Of a DNA stretch of 64,000 bases, positions 26,939 through 35,982 are shown piece after piece. The DNA comes from Rhodococcus sp. 4CII (GTDB lineage: Bacteria; Actinomycetota; Actinomycetes; Mycobacteriales; Mycobacteriaceae). The number at the start of each line of letters is the position of its first letter. Position 1 is the stretch's first letter. The stretch lies in NCBI RefSeq assembly GCF_014256275.1, contig NZ_JACCFE010000002.1, forward strand, positions 7,317,501 through 7,381,500. Reading direction: 5' to 3'. The notes below the pieces were generated by a model. It did no database searches. It was not told the origin of the DNA and saw nothing but the letters and a program-made list of their open reading frames with translations. Made by a program: the position numbers and the translations under genes.

Positions 26939-27783
26939 AAGGAACAACGCAGAGGAGCTAACTGAATGTTGTGGGGATGCGGTCTGACCCCGCAACGTGA
27001 TCACCCTGACGCCGATGACAAGTGTCGGAGCGCAGACCCGCCCGGGCGTGGGTAGACAGGGCGACCGTCCCGCAATGAGTGGGAGAACCGCACGGCCACT
27101 TCCTCGAGTCGGCACCGACCGGTCGCCTCGCCGTTCCGGCACTCGGCTACGGCGTCCTCGACTCTGGCTGCGAGAATACGGTCATTCACTCGTGTGGATG
27201 GCCGTATTCGTCTGTCCAGGTGCATGGTTCAGAGTCGGTTCAAGTCCGTCACGCGGCCGGTCGGTGGGAGTGTTCGCGGGTGACTCAGGCATCAGAAATA
27301 CGAGTAGAACCCTTTCTAATTTCTGGTCGTTCTACCGGGTTTCGGGTTCCGTAGCGCCGGGAGAGGGAGCGCGGAAGCGGGATGTGGCGGGCTGGGCGTT
27401 GATGAAGGATTGTCCAGGCCAGCGGTTGTGCGAACCGCTTTCTCGAGCAGAGGGCGCAAGCTGAGAATTGATCTCCGCGAACCTCTTGACTGCGGGACTA
27501 TAAACGTTAATAGTAGGTGTGATGTAGCACACTGAGAGAGCGAACCCACTGTATGTCGCCCACATGACGGGTACCTGCTCGCCAGACGTAATGGACCGAA
27601 ACATGCTGGTAACCAACGTCATACAGAATCGAGTGCTAGATCGAACGCGGCACCTCGAAGGCGAAGGTTCGGGCGCATTCGCGGCAACTTTCCTGGACTT
27701 GGAAAATCCAGACCGCAGAGAAGAAAATCCAGACAGCAGAGAAGTAGCAACGATCACACACCACGAGAAAAGGCGAAATCGCG
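26939..27783. other. 845-bp intergenic region before nadV
   Basis: No convincing gene lies here. Several 60-155-codon frames on both strands are Arg/Ser-rich and lack family features. The 3' part around 27480-27560 is noticeably more AT-rich and contains the promoter/operator listed separately, giving a leader of about 265 nt before nadV. Confidence 0.45.
27486..27514 (+). promoter_or_regulatory. nadV promoter with overlapping 18-bp palindromic operator
   Basis: TTGACT (27486-27491) and TAATAG (27508-27513) have 16-bp spacing. The 18-bp near-palindrome ACTATAAACGTTAATAGT (27497-27514), with one mismatched pair, covers the -10 box. It is not the GAAACG LacI-type motif, so a different repressor, possibly one sensing NAD metabolites, is likely. 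Confidence 0.5.
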
Positions 27784-29241
27784 ATGGCATTGGGCCGGAG
27801 TTACGACAACATCATCATCAACACCGACAGTTACAAGCATTGTCATTACCCGTTGTATCCGGCGGGGACGGAGTACGTCTCCAGTTACATCGAGTCGCGG
27901 GGTGGGGAGTTCCCGGTGACGATGTTCGTGGGCTTGCAGGCCTTCATTCGGGAGTATCTGCTGCATCCGATCACCCTCGAGGACATCGATCAGGCCGAGT
28001 GCGTCGCCCGTGAGCAGGGGATGCACTTCAATCGGGAGAATTGGCTGGGGATCCTCAACGATCACGATGGGTTCTTGCCGGTGGAGATCGAGGCGGTGCC
28101 CGAGGGTCTGGTGATGCCGACCCGCAACGTGCTGGTGCAGATCGTCAACACCGACCCGAAGTACTTCTGGGTGACGAGCTTCTTCGAGACCGCCCTGCTG
28201 CGTGGGGTATGGTACCCGACCACGGTTGGCACCATCAGCTGGCTGGCCAAGCAGGTCATCAAGGAGGCGTTGGCCCGAACCTCCGATCACCCCGAAATTC
28301 TGCGACACTGTCTGCACGACTACGGCGCCCGCGGGGTGAGCTCGCAGCAGTCGGCCGCTCTCGGCGGGTTGGCGCACCTGGTCAACTTCAACCAGAGTGA
28401 CACCGTGCCAGGCATTCTCGCGGCGAAGGAGTACTACAACGCGGTCGCGCCGGCGAATTCCGGCCCGAATTCCGAGCACGCCGGTTTCTGCGCGTGGGGG
28501 CGCGAGAACGAGGCCGCGGCGATGCGGAACATGCTCGAGGTGCACGCACCGAGCGGGGTGGCGTTGCTGCTGACCGACACCTACGACCACGAGAACGCGG
28601 TCAAGAACATCATCGGCCGCGAGCTCGCCGACGTGGTCCGGAACTTCCCCGGCCTGGTCGGGGTGCGTCCGGATTCGGGTGACGTGGTGCAGGTGACCGC
28701 GGAGACGACCGAGTGGTTGATGGACAGCTTCGGGTACACCACCAACAGCAAGGGTTTCAAGGTGCTGCCCGACTATGTGCGGGTGGTGCAGGGTGACGGG
28801 GTCAATCGTGACAGTCTCCCGCGGGTGTACGCCGAGCTCGAGCGCCGCGGTTTCTCGGCGGAGAACGCGATCTTCGGGATGGGCGGCGGCCTGTTGCAGC
28901 ACTGCAACCGGGACACGATGAACTTCGGGCAGAAGGCGTCCGCGGTGTGTGTCAACGGGGAGTGGCGGGGCATCGCGAAGGCGCCGACCGGGGATGCGAT
29001 GAAGGCGTCCAAGCGAGGCCGACTCGGGTTGCGACTGTCGCAGGGTGAGTATCAGACGGTGCCGCGGGAGTCGATCTCGCCGGAGGAGAACATCCTGCAG
29101 CCGGTGTTCCGTGACGGCAAGTTGCTGCGGAAGTGGGATTTCTCCGAGCTGATCGAGCGTAGTGAGCGGGAGGTGCCGGAGAGCTATTACGCCGACGCCA
29201 TCGCACCCCTGCACACCGACGCTGAACTCGCACTCTCCTGA
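27784..29241 (+). CDS. nadV: nicotinamide phosphoribosyltransferase (NAMPT)
   Basis: A 485-residue NadV/NAMPT that makes NMN from nicotinamide and PRPP. Full-length similarity is clear: INTDSYKHCHYPLYPAGTEY, SSYIESRGGEF, the HDYGARGVSSQQSAALGGLA region, GVRPDSGDVVQVTAET (PRPP/ribose binding) and GFSAENAIFGMGGGLLQ. Length matches the bacterial enzymes. This is the one-step salvage route rather than PncA/PncB. prs, which makes its co-substrate PRPP, is two genes downstream, which supports a functional cassette. Confidence 0.93.
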   Translation: MALGRSYDNIIINTDSYKHCHYPLYPAGTEYVSSYIESRGGEFPVTMFVGLQAFIREYLLHPITLEDIDQAECVAREQGMHFNRENWLGILNDHDGFLPVEIEAVPEGLVMPTRNVLVQIVNTDPKYFWVTSFFETALLRGVWYPTTVGTISWLAKQVIKEALARTSDHPEILRHCLHDYGARGVSSQQSAALGGLAHLVNFNQSDTVPGILAAKEYYNAVAPANSGPNSEHAGFCAWGRENEAAAMRNMLEVHAPSGVALLLTDTYDHENAVKNIIGRELADVVRNFPGLVGVRPDSGDVVQVTAETTEWLMDSFGYTTNSKGFKVLPDYVRVVQGDGVNRDSLPRVYAELERRGFSAENAIFGMGGGLLQHCNRDTMNFGQKASAVCVNGEWRGIAKAPTGDAMKASKRGRLGLRLSQGEYQTVPRESISPEENILQPVFRDGKLLRKWDFSELIERSEREVPESYYADAIAPLHTDAELALS

Positions 29242-29246
29242 GAGCT

Positions 29247-29289
29247 GCCGGCGACCGGGCGCAGCCTTCACAAAGCCCCGGTCGCCGGC
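29247..29289 (+). terminator. strong hairpin after nadV
   Basis: GCCGGCGACCGGG (29247-29259) and CCCGGTCGCCGGC (29277-29289) form a perfect 13-bp GC-rich stem with a 17-nt loop, starting 6 bp past the nadV stop. There is no U-tract, as is common for actinobacterial terminators. It may end or attenuate transcription into the HAD-prs-fbiC genes. Confidence 0.65.
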
Positions 29290-29335
29290 GCCCGGGCAGG
29301 CTTGTAACTCGTTCCACACACAGTTAGGTTCACAG

Positions 29336-29956
29336 ATGACTAAGCTGCACGTCTTCGACATGGACGGCACCCTCCTGCAGTCCACTGCTTCGATCGAGAT
29401 CTCGAGAGCGGTCGGAGAACTCGCTGCGGGCGAGCTGATCGAGCAATCCTGGCTCAGGGGCGAGATCAGCGATGTGCGTTTCTGGGAACTCTGCCTTCCA
29501 CTGTGGGAAGGGCTCAGCGAGGCGGACATCGATGACGCGTTCGCCGCCTCCCCGTGGATCGGCGGCGTGGTCGAAGTCTTCGCCGATATCCGCAACCGTG
29601 GCGAATATAGCACCGTCATCTCTCAGTCACCCCAGTTCTTCGTGGAACGTCTGACCGGTTTGGGCGCCGATTCGGCGTTCGGCGCGCAAGTGGCCTTGAG
29701 GAGCGAGGTCGGCCCCGAGAGCCTCCTCAGCGCCGAGGACAAGGTCTCGATCGTCAGCAAGCTACTCGCGGAGTATGGGCTCGCCGAAGGGGACTGCGTC
29801 GCTTACGGCGACTCCACGTCCGACATCCCGCTGTTCGGAAAGCTCCCGAACACGGTGGCCGTCAATGCGAGCACCCGGCTTCGTGAGCTTGCGACGATCG
29901 AGTACGAGGGGGCCGATCTCCGCGGTGCATACGTCCTCGGCCGAGGACTGCTCTGA
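29336..29956 (+). CDS. HAD-superfamily phosphatase (SerB-like)
   Basis: A 206-residue HAD hydrolase. It has motif I VFDMDGTLL with both Asp residues, motif II in VISQSPQF, a Lys before motif III (EDKVSIV) and motif IV YGDSTSDIPLF. The short insertion after motif I resembles phosphoserine-phosphatase/HAD-IB enzymes. Lying between nadV and prs, it might dephosphorylate a nucleotide or sugar phosphate; the substrate is unknown. The ATG at 29336 begins at the HAD core, and the longer frame upstream covers the hairpin. Confidence 0.8.
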   Translation: MTKLHVFDMDGTLLQSTASIEISRAVGELAAGELIEQSWLRGEISDVRFWELCLPLWEGLSEADIDDAFAASPWIGGVVEVFADIRNRGEYSTVISQSPQFFVERLTGLGADSAFGAQVALRSEVGPESLLSAEDKVSIVSKLLAEYGLAEGDCVAYGDSTSDIPLFGKLPNTVAVNASTRLRELATIEYEGADLRGAYVLGRGLL

Positions 29957-30029
29957 CCGGCGCCGCCGCACGTCGAAGACAGGCACATCGGTGTCACCTT
30001 CCACCAATACGACAGTGAGGTCCTGAACG

Positions 30030-31085
30030 GTGGCCGCCTTGAGAAGCATCCCGACAAGTAGTGGTGCGGACAGCGCTACGTCCGTTGGTACCGCAACGAG
30101 CATGCCGATGAATTACGGCAAGCGGTTGAAACTGTTTTCCGGTCGAGCCAACCCCGACATCGCGAAAGCGATCGGTGCCGAGCTGGACGTGGGGCTGAGT
30201 CCGGTTGTGCTGAAGACCTTCTCGAACGGGGAGGTGTACTGCCGGTTCGAGGAGTCGATCCGCGACGCCGATGTCTTCATCGTTCAGCCGACATGTACCA
30301 ATCCCGATACCGGGGTCACCACCAATGACGCACTGATGGAGCTGATGGTGATGATCGACGCCGCGGTGGCTGCCAGTGCACACCGCGTCATCGCCGTCAC
30401 GCCGTGGTACGGGTACTCGAGGCAGGACAAGCAGAGCGCCCCGCGTGAGCCGATTTCCGCACGTATGGTCGCCCGGATGCTCGAATCGGCTGGAGCCGAC
30501 CGACTCCTGGCGATGGATCTGCATGCAGGACAGCTCCAGGGCATGTTCAAGATTCCGGTGGACCACATGACGGCAATGAGGTTGCTCGCTCAGTACTTCA
30601 TCGATCTCGAGATGGAGGATCTCGTGGTGGTGGCACCCGACGCCGGCCGGGTGAAGCTGAACAAGAGTTTCGCTAAGTGCGTCGGCGCCGATCTCGCGAT
30701 TCTCGACAAGGAACGCCCGAGACATCAGGTCGCCGAGATAGGTCACGTGATCGGAGATGTTCGGGGCAAGACCGCGATCATCGTCGACGACATGATCGAT
30801 ACCGCCGGCACGCTCCGTGCTGCGGGGGAGATGGTGATGAGGGCGGGAGCGTCGCGGGTGTTCGCCGCAGCCACCCACCCGGTGTTCAGCGGCCAGGCCT
30901 ACGACAACCTCGCCGCATCGCCGTTCGAAGAGATCGTCGTGACCGACACGATCGCGCTCTCGCCCCAGGCACCGGCCAACGTCCGCGTGCTGTCCTGCGC
31001 CGGCGTCCTCGCCGATTCGATCAGCCAGGTCTTCCGAGGCGGATCCGTCAGCGAAGTGTTCGGCAGTGAGTACCAGTTGTTCTGA
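30030..31085 (+). CDS. prs: ribose-phosphate pyrophosphokinase (PRPP synthetase)
   Basis: Makes PRPP from ribose-5-phosphate and ATP. It shows LKLFSGRANPDIAKAIGAEL, FSNGEVYCRFEESIRDADVF, TPWYGYSRQDKQSAPREPIS, DLHAGQLQGMF and the PRPP loop IVDDMIDTAGTL. The GTG at 30030 has GAGGT upstream and gives 351 residues; an ATG at 30102 would match the usual family start better but lacks an obvious site. It links ribokinase output with NadV, which consumes PRPP. A main housekeeping prs presumably lies elsewhere (inference). Confidence 0.92.
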   Translation: MAALRSIPTSSGADSATSVGTATSMPMNYGKRLKLFSGRANPDIAKAIGAELDVGLSPVVLKTFSNGEVYCRFEESIRDADVFIVQPTCTNPDTGVTTNDALMELMVMIDAAVAASAHRVIAVTPWYGYSRQDKQSAPREPISARMVARMLESAGADRLLAMDLHAGQLQGMFKIPVDHMTAMRLLAQYFIDLEMEDLVVVAPDAGRVKLNKSFAKCVGADLAILDKERPRHQVAEIGHVIGDVRGKTAIIVDDMIDTAGTLRAAGEMVMRAGASRVFAAATHPVFSGQAYDNLAASPFEEIVVTDTIALSPQAPANVRVLSCAGVLADSISQVFRGGSVSEVFGSEYQLF

Positions 31086-31104
31086 TCGATCGAAGTGGGA
31101 GCCG

Positions 31105-31119
31105 CCGAGCCGCGCTCGG
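31105..31119 (+). terminator. short hairpin after prs
   Basis: CCGAGC CGC GCTCGG forms a 6-bp stem with a 3-nt loop, extendable with mismatches, between prs and fbiC. It is a possible weak terminator or RNA end. Confidence 0.35.
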
Positions 31120-31160
31120 AGGTTCTCATCACACGGTAGAGGCGTAGAGAGCATCCCAAA

Positions 31161-33632
31161 ATGAGTCTCGATATAGGTACCAAGTCAACAATCCACCAAC
31201 TCGGCACCACGAGGAACGCCCTCGACGCACTGTCCGTCGATGACGCGACCGTTCTCACCCTTCCGCTCCCGGAGCTGATGGAACGGGCAGCCGCACTGCG
31301 CGACTCGCTCTTCGGCACGAGGGTGACGTACTCGCCGAAGGTCTTCATCCCGTTGACCTCACTGTGCCGCGACGGGTGTGGCTACTGCACGTTCTCCCGC
31401 TCACCCGCACGCGCGGAGGCGCCTTACCTCACGCCCGATCAGGTGCTCGCGATCGCCATGCAGGGGGCGCAGGCGGGATGTCACGAGGCGCTGTTCACGC
31501 TGGGGGAACAGCCCGAAGACCGATACGACGTCGCGGCCCAATGGCTGGCCGATCACGGCTACGGCTCCACAGTCGAGTACCTGGCCGCAATGTGCCGGCT
31601 CGTGACCGCGGAGACGGGATTGCTGGCGCACTCCAACGCCGGAGCCCTCGCACCGGATGCTCTGTCGCTGCTGCGGACGGTGAGCCCAGGCCAGGGCATG
31701 ATGATCGAGTCGTTGAACCCGACGCTGATGGCCCACCGCGGTGCGCCCGACAAGACACCGGAACGCCGACTGGCCACGCTGGAAGCCGCGGGCGAACTCG
31801 CGATTCCCTTCACGACCGGGATCCTCGTCGGCATCGGAGAGTCTCCGCAGGACCGTGTCACGGCGTTGCGAGCCATCGCTGACCTACACAGACGTTACGG
31901 GCACGTCCAGGAGGTGATCGTGCAGAACTTCATGCCCAAACCGGACACCGTGATGCGCAACGAACCCGCCTGCCCGCAGGACGACTTCCTCCGCACGGTC
32001 GCGGTGGCGCGGTTGATCCTGCCGCCGGATGTGCACCTGCAGGCACCCCCCAACTTGTCGGAAGACCTCGGTCCGCTGCTCGACGCGGGGATCGACGACT
32101 TCGGCGGGGTGTCCCCGGTGACGGTCGACCACGTCAACCCGGAACGACCGTGGCCCTCGCTGGACCGGCTCCGCGAGGTGACCGAACGTGACGGCAAGTT
32201 CCTCACACCCCGCCTCACCGTGTACCCCGAGTTCGCGCGCCGCCCCGACCAATGGATCGACCCCGGTCTGCGCTTCGCGATCCTGGATCGGTCGGACGCC
32301 GAGTCGCTCGGCCGCGACGACCCGGGTGCGATGTTCCCGGAGAGCCACGCCGACGCGAAGAACGTCGGCACCGGGGCGGAAGTAGTCCAGATCGGTCGAC
32401 GCTCGACCGTCTGGAGCTCCGGGTCGGAGTTCGCGCCCACCGACCTGGTGCCGAGCCGCAGGCGAGGGTTCGGCGGGCCCGTCACGGACGTCCTCGACGG
32501 TATCGCCTCGGGGCAGGAACCGGGAGTGGACGAGATCGTCACCCTGTTCGGAGCTCGCGGGGGAGAGGTCGCCGAGGTCGCCGAGTTCGCCGATCACCTC
32601 CGCTTCGGGGCGGTCGGTGACGACGTGACATTCGTGCGGAACCGAAACATCAACTACACCAATGTCTGCACCTTCAAGTGCACCTTCTGTGGGTTTTCCA
32701 AGGGACCGTTGTCGCTGAATCTGCGAGGCAAGCCGTACCTGCTGACCCTTCAGGAAGTCGCCGGCCGTGTCCGGGAGGCGTGGGATCTCGGGTGTACCGA
32801 GGTCTGCCTGCAGGGCGGCATCCATCCGTCCTTCGACGGCGACTACTACATCGACGTCTGCCGCGCGGCGAAGGAAGCAGCGCCCGACATCCACGTGCAC
32901 GGTTTCACGGCCCTCGAGGTAACCGAAGGGGCCAAGCGGATCGGGGAGCCGCTCGAGAAGTACCTACAGCGATTGGTCGACGCGGGACTGAAGTCGCTCC
33001 CGGGCACCGCCGCGGAAATCCTCGACGACGACGTCCGGGCGATCCTCTGCCCGGACAAGATCGACACCGAGGAATGGCTCGAATGTCACCGCGTCGCCCA
33101 CTCGATGGGCCTGACGTCGAACGTGACGATGATGTTCGGAACCGTCGAGGAGCCGGTGCACTGGGCGCGCCACTTCCTCCGCACCCGAGAACTCCAGCGT
33201 GAGACCGGCGGGTTCACCGAGTTCGTCGGTCTTCCGTTCGTACACATGGCGGCTCCGATCTACCTCAAGCGAGGCGCGCGCCGTGGTCCGACCTGGCGAG
33301 AAGTAGTGCTGGTCCACGCGATTGCGCGAATCGTCTACGACGGGCTGATCGACAATGTGCAGGCCTCGTGGGTCAAGCTCGGACTCGACGGGGTTCGTCA
33401 ACTGCTCCAGGCCGGAGTGAACGACGTCGGCGGGACGTTGATGGACGAGAACATCAGCCGCGCCGCCGGCGCCGCCCACGGCCAGCAACTCGACGAGACA
33501 GACCTGGAGTCAGTGGTGCAGGGAATAGGCCGCCGCCTGCGACGGCGCACGACCAACTACCTGACGCCTCCCACCCACCAGCTCGATCTGCACGGTGCGC
33601 CGACACACTCACCAGAGGTGATCCTCAGATGA
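31161..33632 (+). CDS. fbiC: FO synthase (CofG-CofH fusion)
   Basis: An 823-residue bifunctional radical SAM enzyme making the deazaflavin chromophore FO of coenzyme F420 from tyrosine and the flavin precursor. The N-terminal CofG half has the cluster motif CRDGCGYC (Cys69, 73, 76). The C-terminal CofH half has CTFKCTFCGFSKGP (Cys503, 507, 510). Both sets of three Cys are intact, and length is close to mycobacterial FbiC. Its stop overlaps the pgl start (ATGA). An extra, island-borne copy is possible, since FbiC is usually encoded elsewhere in these genomes (inference). Confidence 0.95.
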   Translation: MSLDIGTKSTIHQLGTTRNALDALSVDDATVLTLPLPELMERAAALRDSLFGTRVTYSPKVFIPLTSLCRDGCGYCTFSRSPARAEAPYLTPDQVLAIAMQGAQAGCHEALFTLGEQPEDRYDVAAQWLADHGYGSTVEYLAAMCRLVTAETGLLAHSNAGALAPDALSLLRTVSPGQGMMIESLNPTLMAHRGAPDKTPERRLATLEAAGELAIPFTTGILVGIGESPQDRVTALRAIADLHRRYGHVQEVIVQNFMPKPDTVMRNEPACPQDDFLRTVAVARLILPPDVHLQAPPNLSEDLGPLLDAGIDDFGGVSPVTVDHVNPERPWPSLDRLREVTERDGKFLTPRLTVYPEFARRPDQWIDPGLRFAILDRSDAESLGRDDPGAMFPESHADAKNVGTGAEVVQIGRRSTVWSSGSEFAPTDLVPSRRRGFGGPVTDVLDGIASGQEPGVDEIVTLFGARGGEVAEVAEFADHLRFGAVGDDVTFVRNRNINYTNVCTFKCTFCGFSKGPLSLNLRGKPYLLTLQEVAGRVREAWDLGCTEVCLQGGIHPSFDGDYYIDVCRAAKEAAPDIHVHGFTALEVTEGAKRIGEPLEKYLQRLVDAGLKSLPGTAAEILDDDVRAILCPDKIDTEEWLECHRVAHSMGLTSNVTMMFGTVEEPVHWARHFLRTRELQRETGGFTEFVGLPFVHMAAPIYLKRGARRGPTWREVVLVHAIARIVYDGLIDNVQASWVKLGLDGVRQLLQAGVNDVGGTLMDENISRAAGAAHGQQLDETDLESVVQGIGRRLRRRTTNYLTPPTHQLDLHGAPTHSPEVILR

Positions 33633-34435
33633 CAACAACAAGAACCACTTCCGCTCCCTCGAAGCCGATCCCCTATATCTACGACGACGGCGAACAGCTC
33701 GCCGGTGACGTCGCGTCGAGGTTGCTCTCCACTCTTGCCCAGGCGCAGGAAGAGCGCGCCTACGCATCGTTGGTGCTCACCGGAGGACGAACCGGGACAG
33801 CGGTGCTCGAGCGACTACGCACCGACCCGAATCGCGACATCGTCAACTGGCATCGAGTGGACTTCTTCTGGGGCGACGAGCGCTTCGTGGCCCGACATCA
33901 CCCCGACCGCAACGAGAAGCAGGCGCGCGAGGCCCTGCTGGACCACCTGCCCGTGGACCCGAGCCGAGTTCACGTCATGGCGCCCTCCGACGGCGGCTTC
34001 GGCAACGACGGCACCGCAGTGGCAAACGCCTACCAGGCGCTACTGTGCGCGTACGGTCGCCTGGACAGGACGCCTCTGTTCGACATCTGCCTCCTCGGGA
34101 TGGGCGAGGAAGGTCACGTCGCCTCGATCTTCCCCGACTCACCGGCAGTGCTGGAGAAACAACGTGAAGTGGTAGCGGTCTACAACTGCCCGAAGCCGCC
34201 GAGCACCCGGATTTCGCTGACCCTGTCTGCGATCACGCGCTCCCGCGAAGTATGGCTGATGACTACCGGCGACGCCAAGGCGCCCGCAGTCGCGACGCTG
34301 ATGGAGCAGGGGCTGACGCCCCAGCAGCTACCGGCAGCGGGGGCGCTGGGTTCGCACGCGACCCGGGTTTTCCTGGACGCGGCCGCAGCGAGCCTGCTGT
34401 CCAACTGCGCAGACTTCCCCGCCTCGGCGCGATAA
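33629..34435 (+). CDS. pgl: 6-phosphogluconolactonase
   Basis: A 268-residue DevB/SOL-type lactonase hydrolysing 6-phosphogluconolactone, the FGD product, to 6-phosphogluconate for Gnd. It shows SLVLTGGRTGTAVLERL, WHRVDFFWGDERFV, HPDRNEKQAREALLDHL, DICLLGMGEEGHVASIFPDS and a late TRISLTLSAITRSREVW. Its ATG overlaps the fbiC stop by four bases, so cofactor synthesis and the F420-linked sugar pathway are translationally coupled. Confidence 0.93.
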   Translation: MTTTRTTSAPSKPIPYIYDDGEQLAGDVASRLLSTLAQAQEERAYASLVLTGGRTGTAVLERLRTDPNRDIVNWHRVDFFWGDERFVARHHPDRNEKQAREALLDHLPVDPSRVHVMAPSDGGFGNDGTAVANAYQALLCAYGRLDRTPLFDICLLGMGEEGHVASIFPDSPAVLEKQREVVAVYNCPKPPSTRISLTLSAITRSREVWLMTTGDAKAPAVATLMEQGLTPQQLPAAGALGSHATRVFLDAAAASLLSNCADFPASAR

Positions 34436-34476
34436 CCGATGGTGTGAAAGACCCACCCGAGAATCCGAGTCTTGCA

Positions 34477-35175
34477 ATGACGAATCCGCATCCTATCGAC
34501 CTGATAATTCCGGTCAAGTCACTCTCCGAGGCGAAAACACGACTCCGGGGCGCGGCTGACGGCGGTACCGGAAAGATGAACGCGCACAAGAGGCTGGTCC
34601 TGGCGATCGTGCTCGACACAGTCTGCGCTGCGCTGCGGGCACGAGCGGTCGACTCGGTGCTCGTCGTCACCCCGGACCCGGTCGTGGCGCGCAGCGTCGA
34701 ACGCCGCGGTGCACGCGTACTAGGTAACGAGCCAGCCGGGGGAGTGAACGCGGCATTGAACCACGGTGCGGCCCTGCTGGAGCGGGAACGACCAGGCCGA
34801 GTGGTGGGCGCGTTGCTGGCGGATCTTCCAGCGCTTCGGCATCGCGAATTGTCCGCATTCATCTCGGCTGCCGACGGCAGGCGTGCGTTCTGCGCCGACC
34901 GGGATGGAAAGGGTACAACGTTGCTGCTATCGGCGGCGGGCGAAGGGCTGTTCCCGGCCTTCGGCATCGGTTCGGCGCTCGCCCATCAGGCATCGGGCGC
35001 CATAGCTCTCGAGGGTGAATGGACTTCGCTGAGGTCAGACGTGGACACCGCCTCCGACCTGCGCACGGTCCGGGGATTGGGCTTCGGCGCCCGCATGGCT
35101 GCCCTGGGGTCGGCGCGCGAGTTCGCGTTCTTGGACGAACACGAGGCTGCGATGATCGACTTTGCCCGCCGCTGA
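34477..35175 (+). CDS. cofC: phosphoenolpyruvate/2-phospholactate guanylyltransferase (CofC/FbiD)
   Basis: A ~232-residue nucleotidyltransferase that activates phosphoenolpyruvate (2-phospholactate in archaea) with GTP, giving the precursor FbiA attaches to FO. It shows IDLIIPVKSLSEAKTRLRG (nucleotide-binding start), SVLVVTPDPVVARSVERRG, ALLADLPALRHREL and FGIGSALAHQASGA, with a final RSDVDTASDLRTVRGLGFG. ATG 34477 is used; a GTG at 34444 would add 11 residues. It lies 41 bp after pgl, in the same run as fbiC. Confidence 0.9.
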   Translation: MTNPHPIDLIIPVKSLSEAKTRLRGAADGGTGKMNAHKRLVLAIVLDTVCAALRARAVDSVLVVTPDPVVARSVERRGARVLGNEPAGGVNAALNHGAALLERERPGRVVGALLADLPALRHRELSAFISAADGRRAFCADRDGKGTTLLLSAAGEGLFPAFGIGSALAHQASGAIALEGEWTSLRSDVDTASDLRTVRGLGFGARMAALGSAREFAFLDEHEAAMIDFARR

Positions 35176-35223
35176 CAGCCCTTCGGTGGCGGAACCGCGG
35201 ATGACAAATTCATCACCTTCGGC

Positions 35224-35914
35224 GTGCCTCCGCGCCCGTACTTCAAGCAATTGACCGCACTGTTGTCGTCGAACGTGACTCCTGAACTAGCGCAGAGTCA
35301 GCGGGAAAACATACTCCGACAAGCGAAGTTGGGACTTGTAGAACGGCATTCGGTTCGCGCTTTCAGCGACAGGCCGGTCGACCCAACGTTGATCACGCAG
35401 GCGGTCGCCGAATCCTGACCGCACCAACCCCGCACCACACACATCCTGTGCGAATTTGTATGGCTGCGGTCGCTCGAGGTGCGTGCGAGACGCCTCGCCG
35501 CCATGCGCGAGCAATGGCGGAGCGATTTGACCGCCGACGGCGTGCCCCCGGAGCGGGTGGAGCGGCGGATCGACCGGGGCGCCATTCTCTTCGATGCCCC
35601 GGAAGTCATCGTCCCGTTCCTGCGTACCGAACGGCGGCCACGACTACCCTGACGCGCATCATCGGCGCGCCGAGCCGACGATGTTCACTGTGGCCGTCGG
35701 CGCGGCGGTACAAGGGCTCCTGGTTTCCCTCGCCGCAAGGGAAGTGGGCAGTTGTTGGGTCGGATCCACCATCTTGCGCCGGATATCGTTCGCACCGAAT
35801 TGGGTGTGCCGTCGAACTGGAAGCCGCGGCGGCGCCGTGGCGATCGGCTACCCCACACCACCTCGGCACGTCCGTCCGGCCGCCGATGTGGCGGGGGCGC
35901 TCGTAGAATTGTGA
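35224..35914 (+). pseudogene. FbiB-type nitroreductase domain, decayed
   Basis: Reading across frames gives the FMN/F420-binding nitroreductase domain seen at the C-terminus of FbiB: ERHSVRAFSDRPVDPTLI, then AMREQWRSDLTADGVPPERV and GAILFDAPEVIVPFL, then GGHDYPDAHHRRAEPTMFTV, VGAAVQGLLVSLAAREVGSC and finally GAVAIGYPTPPRHVRPAADV. At least three or four frameshifts and a stop at 35416-35418 separate the parts. No CofE-type gamma-glutamyl ligase domain precedes it. It follows cofC directly, in line with an F420 gene set. Confidence 0.7.
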
Positions 35915-35982
35915 GTTCGCACGAACGCGCTGCCCAACGGCAGCCTTGTGCAGTGTCCGCTACGCACTGTCGTTCGGCCTCT

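Noticed and set aside
27754..29619. 621-codon minus-strand ORF opposite nadV
   Set aside because: It overlaps a full-length NAMPT with all its motifs. Its own translation is His/Arg/Pro-rich without a recognisable domain.
27784..31085. Phage-type NAD-restoration (anti-defence) system
   Set aside because: NadV and Prs can occur in phages, but no phage structural or lysis genes are nearby and the setting is a metabolic operon, so salvage is the simpler reading.
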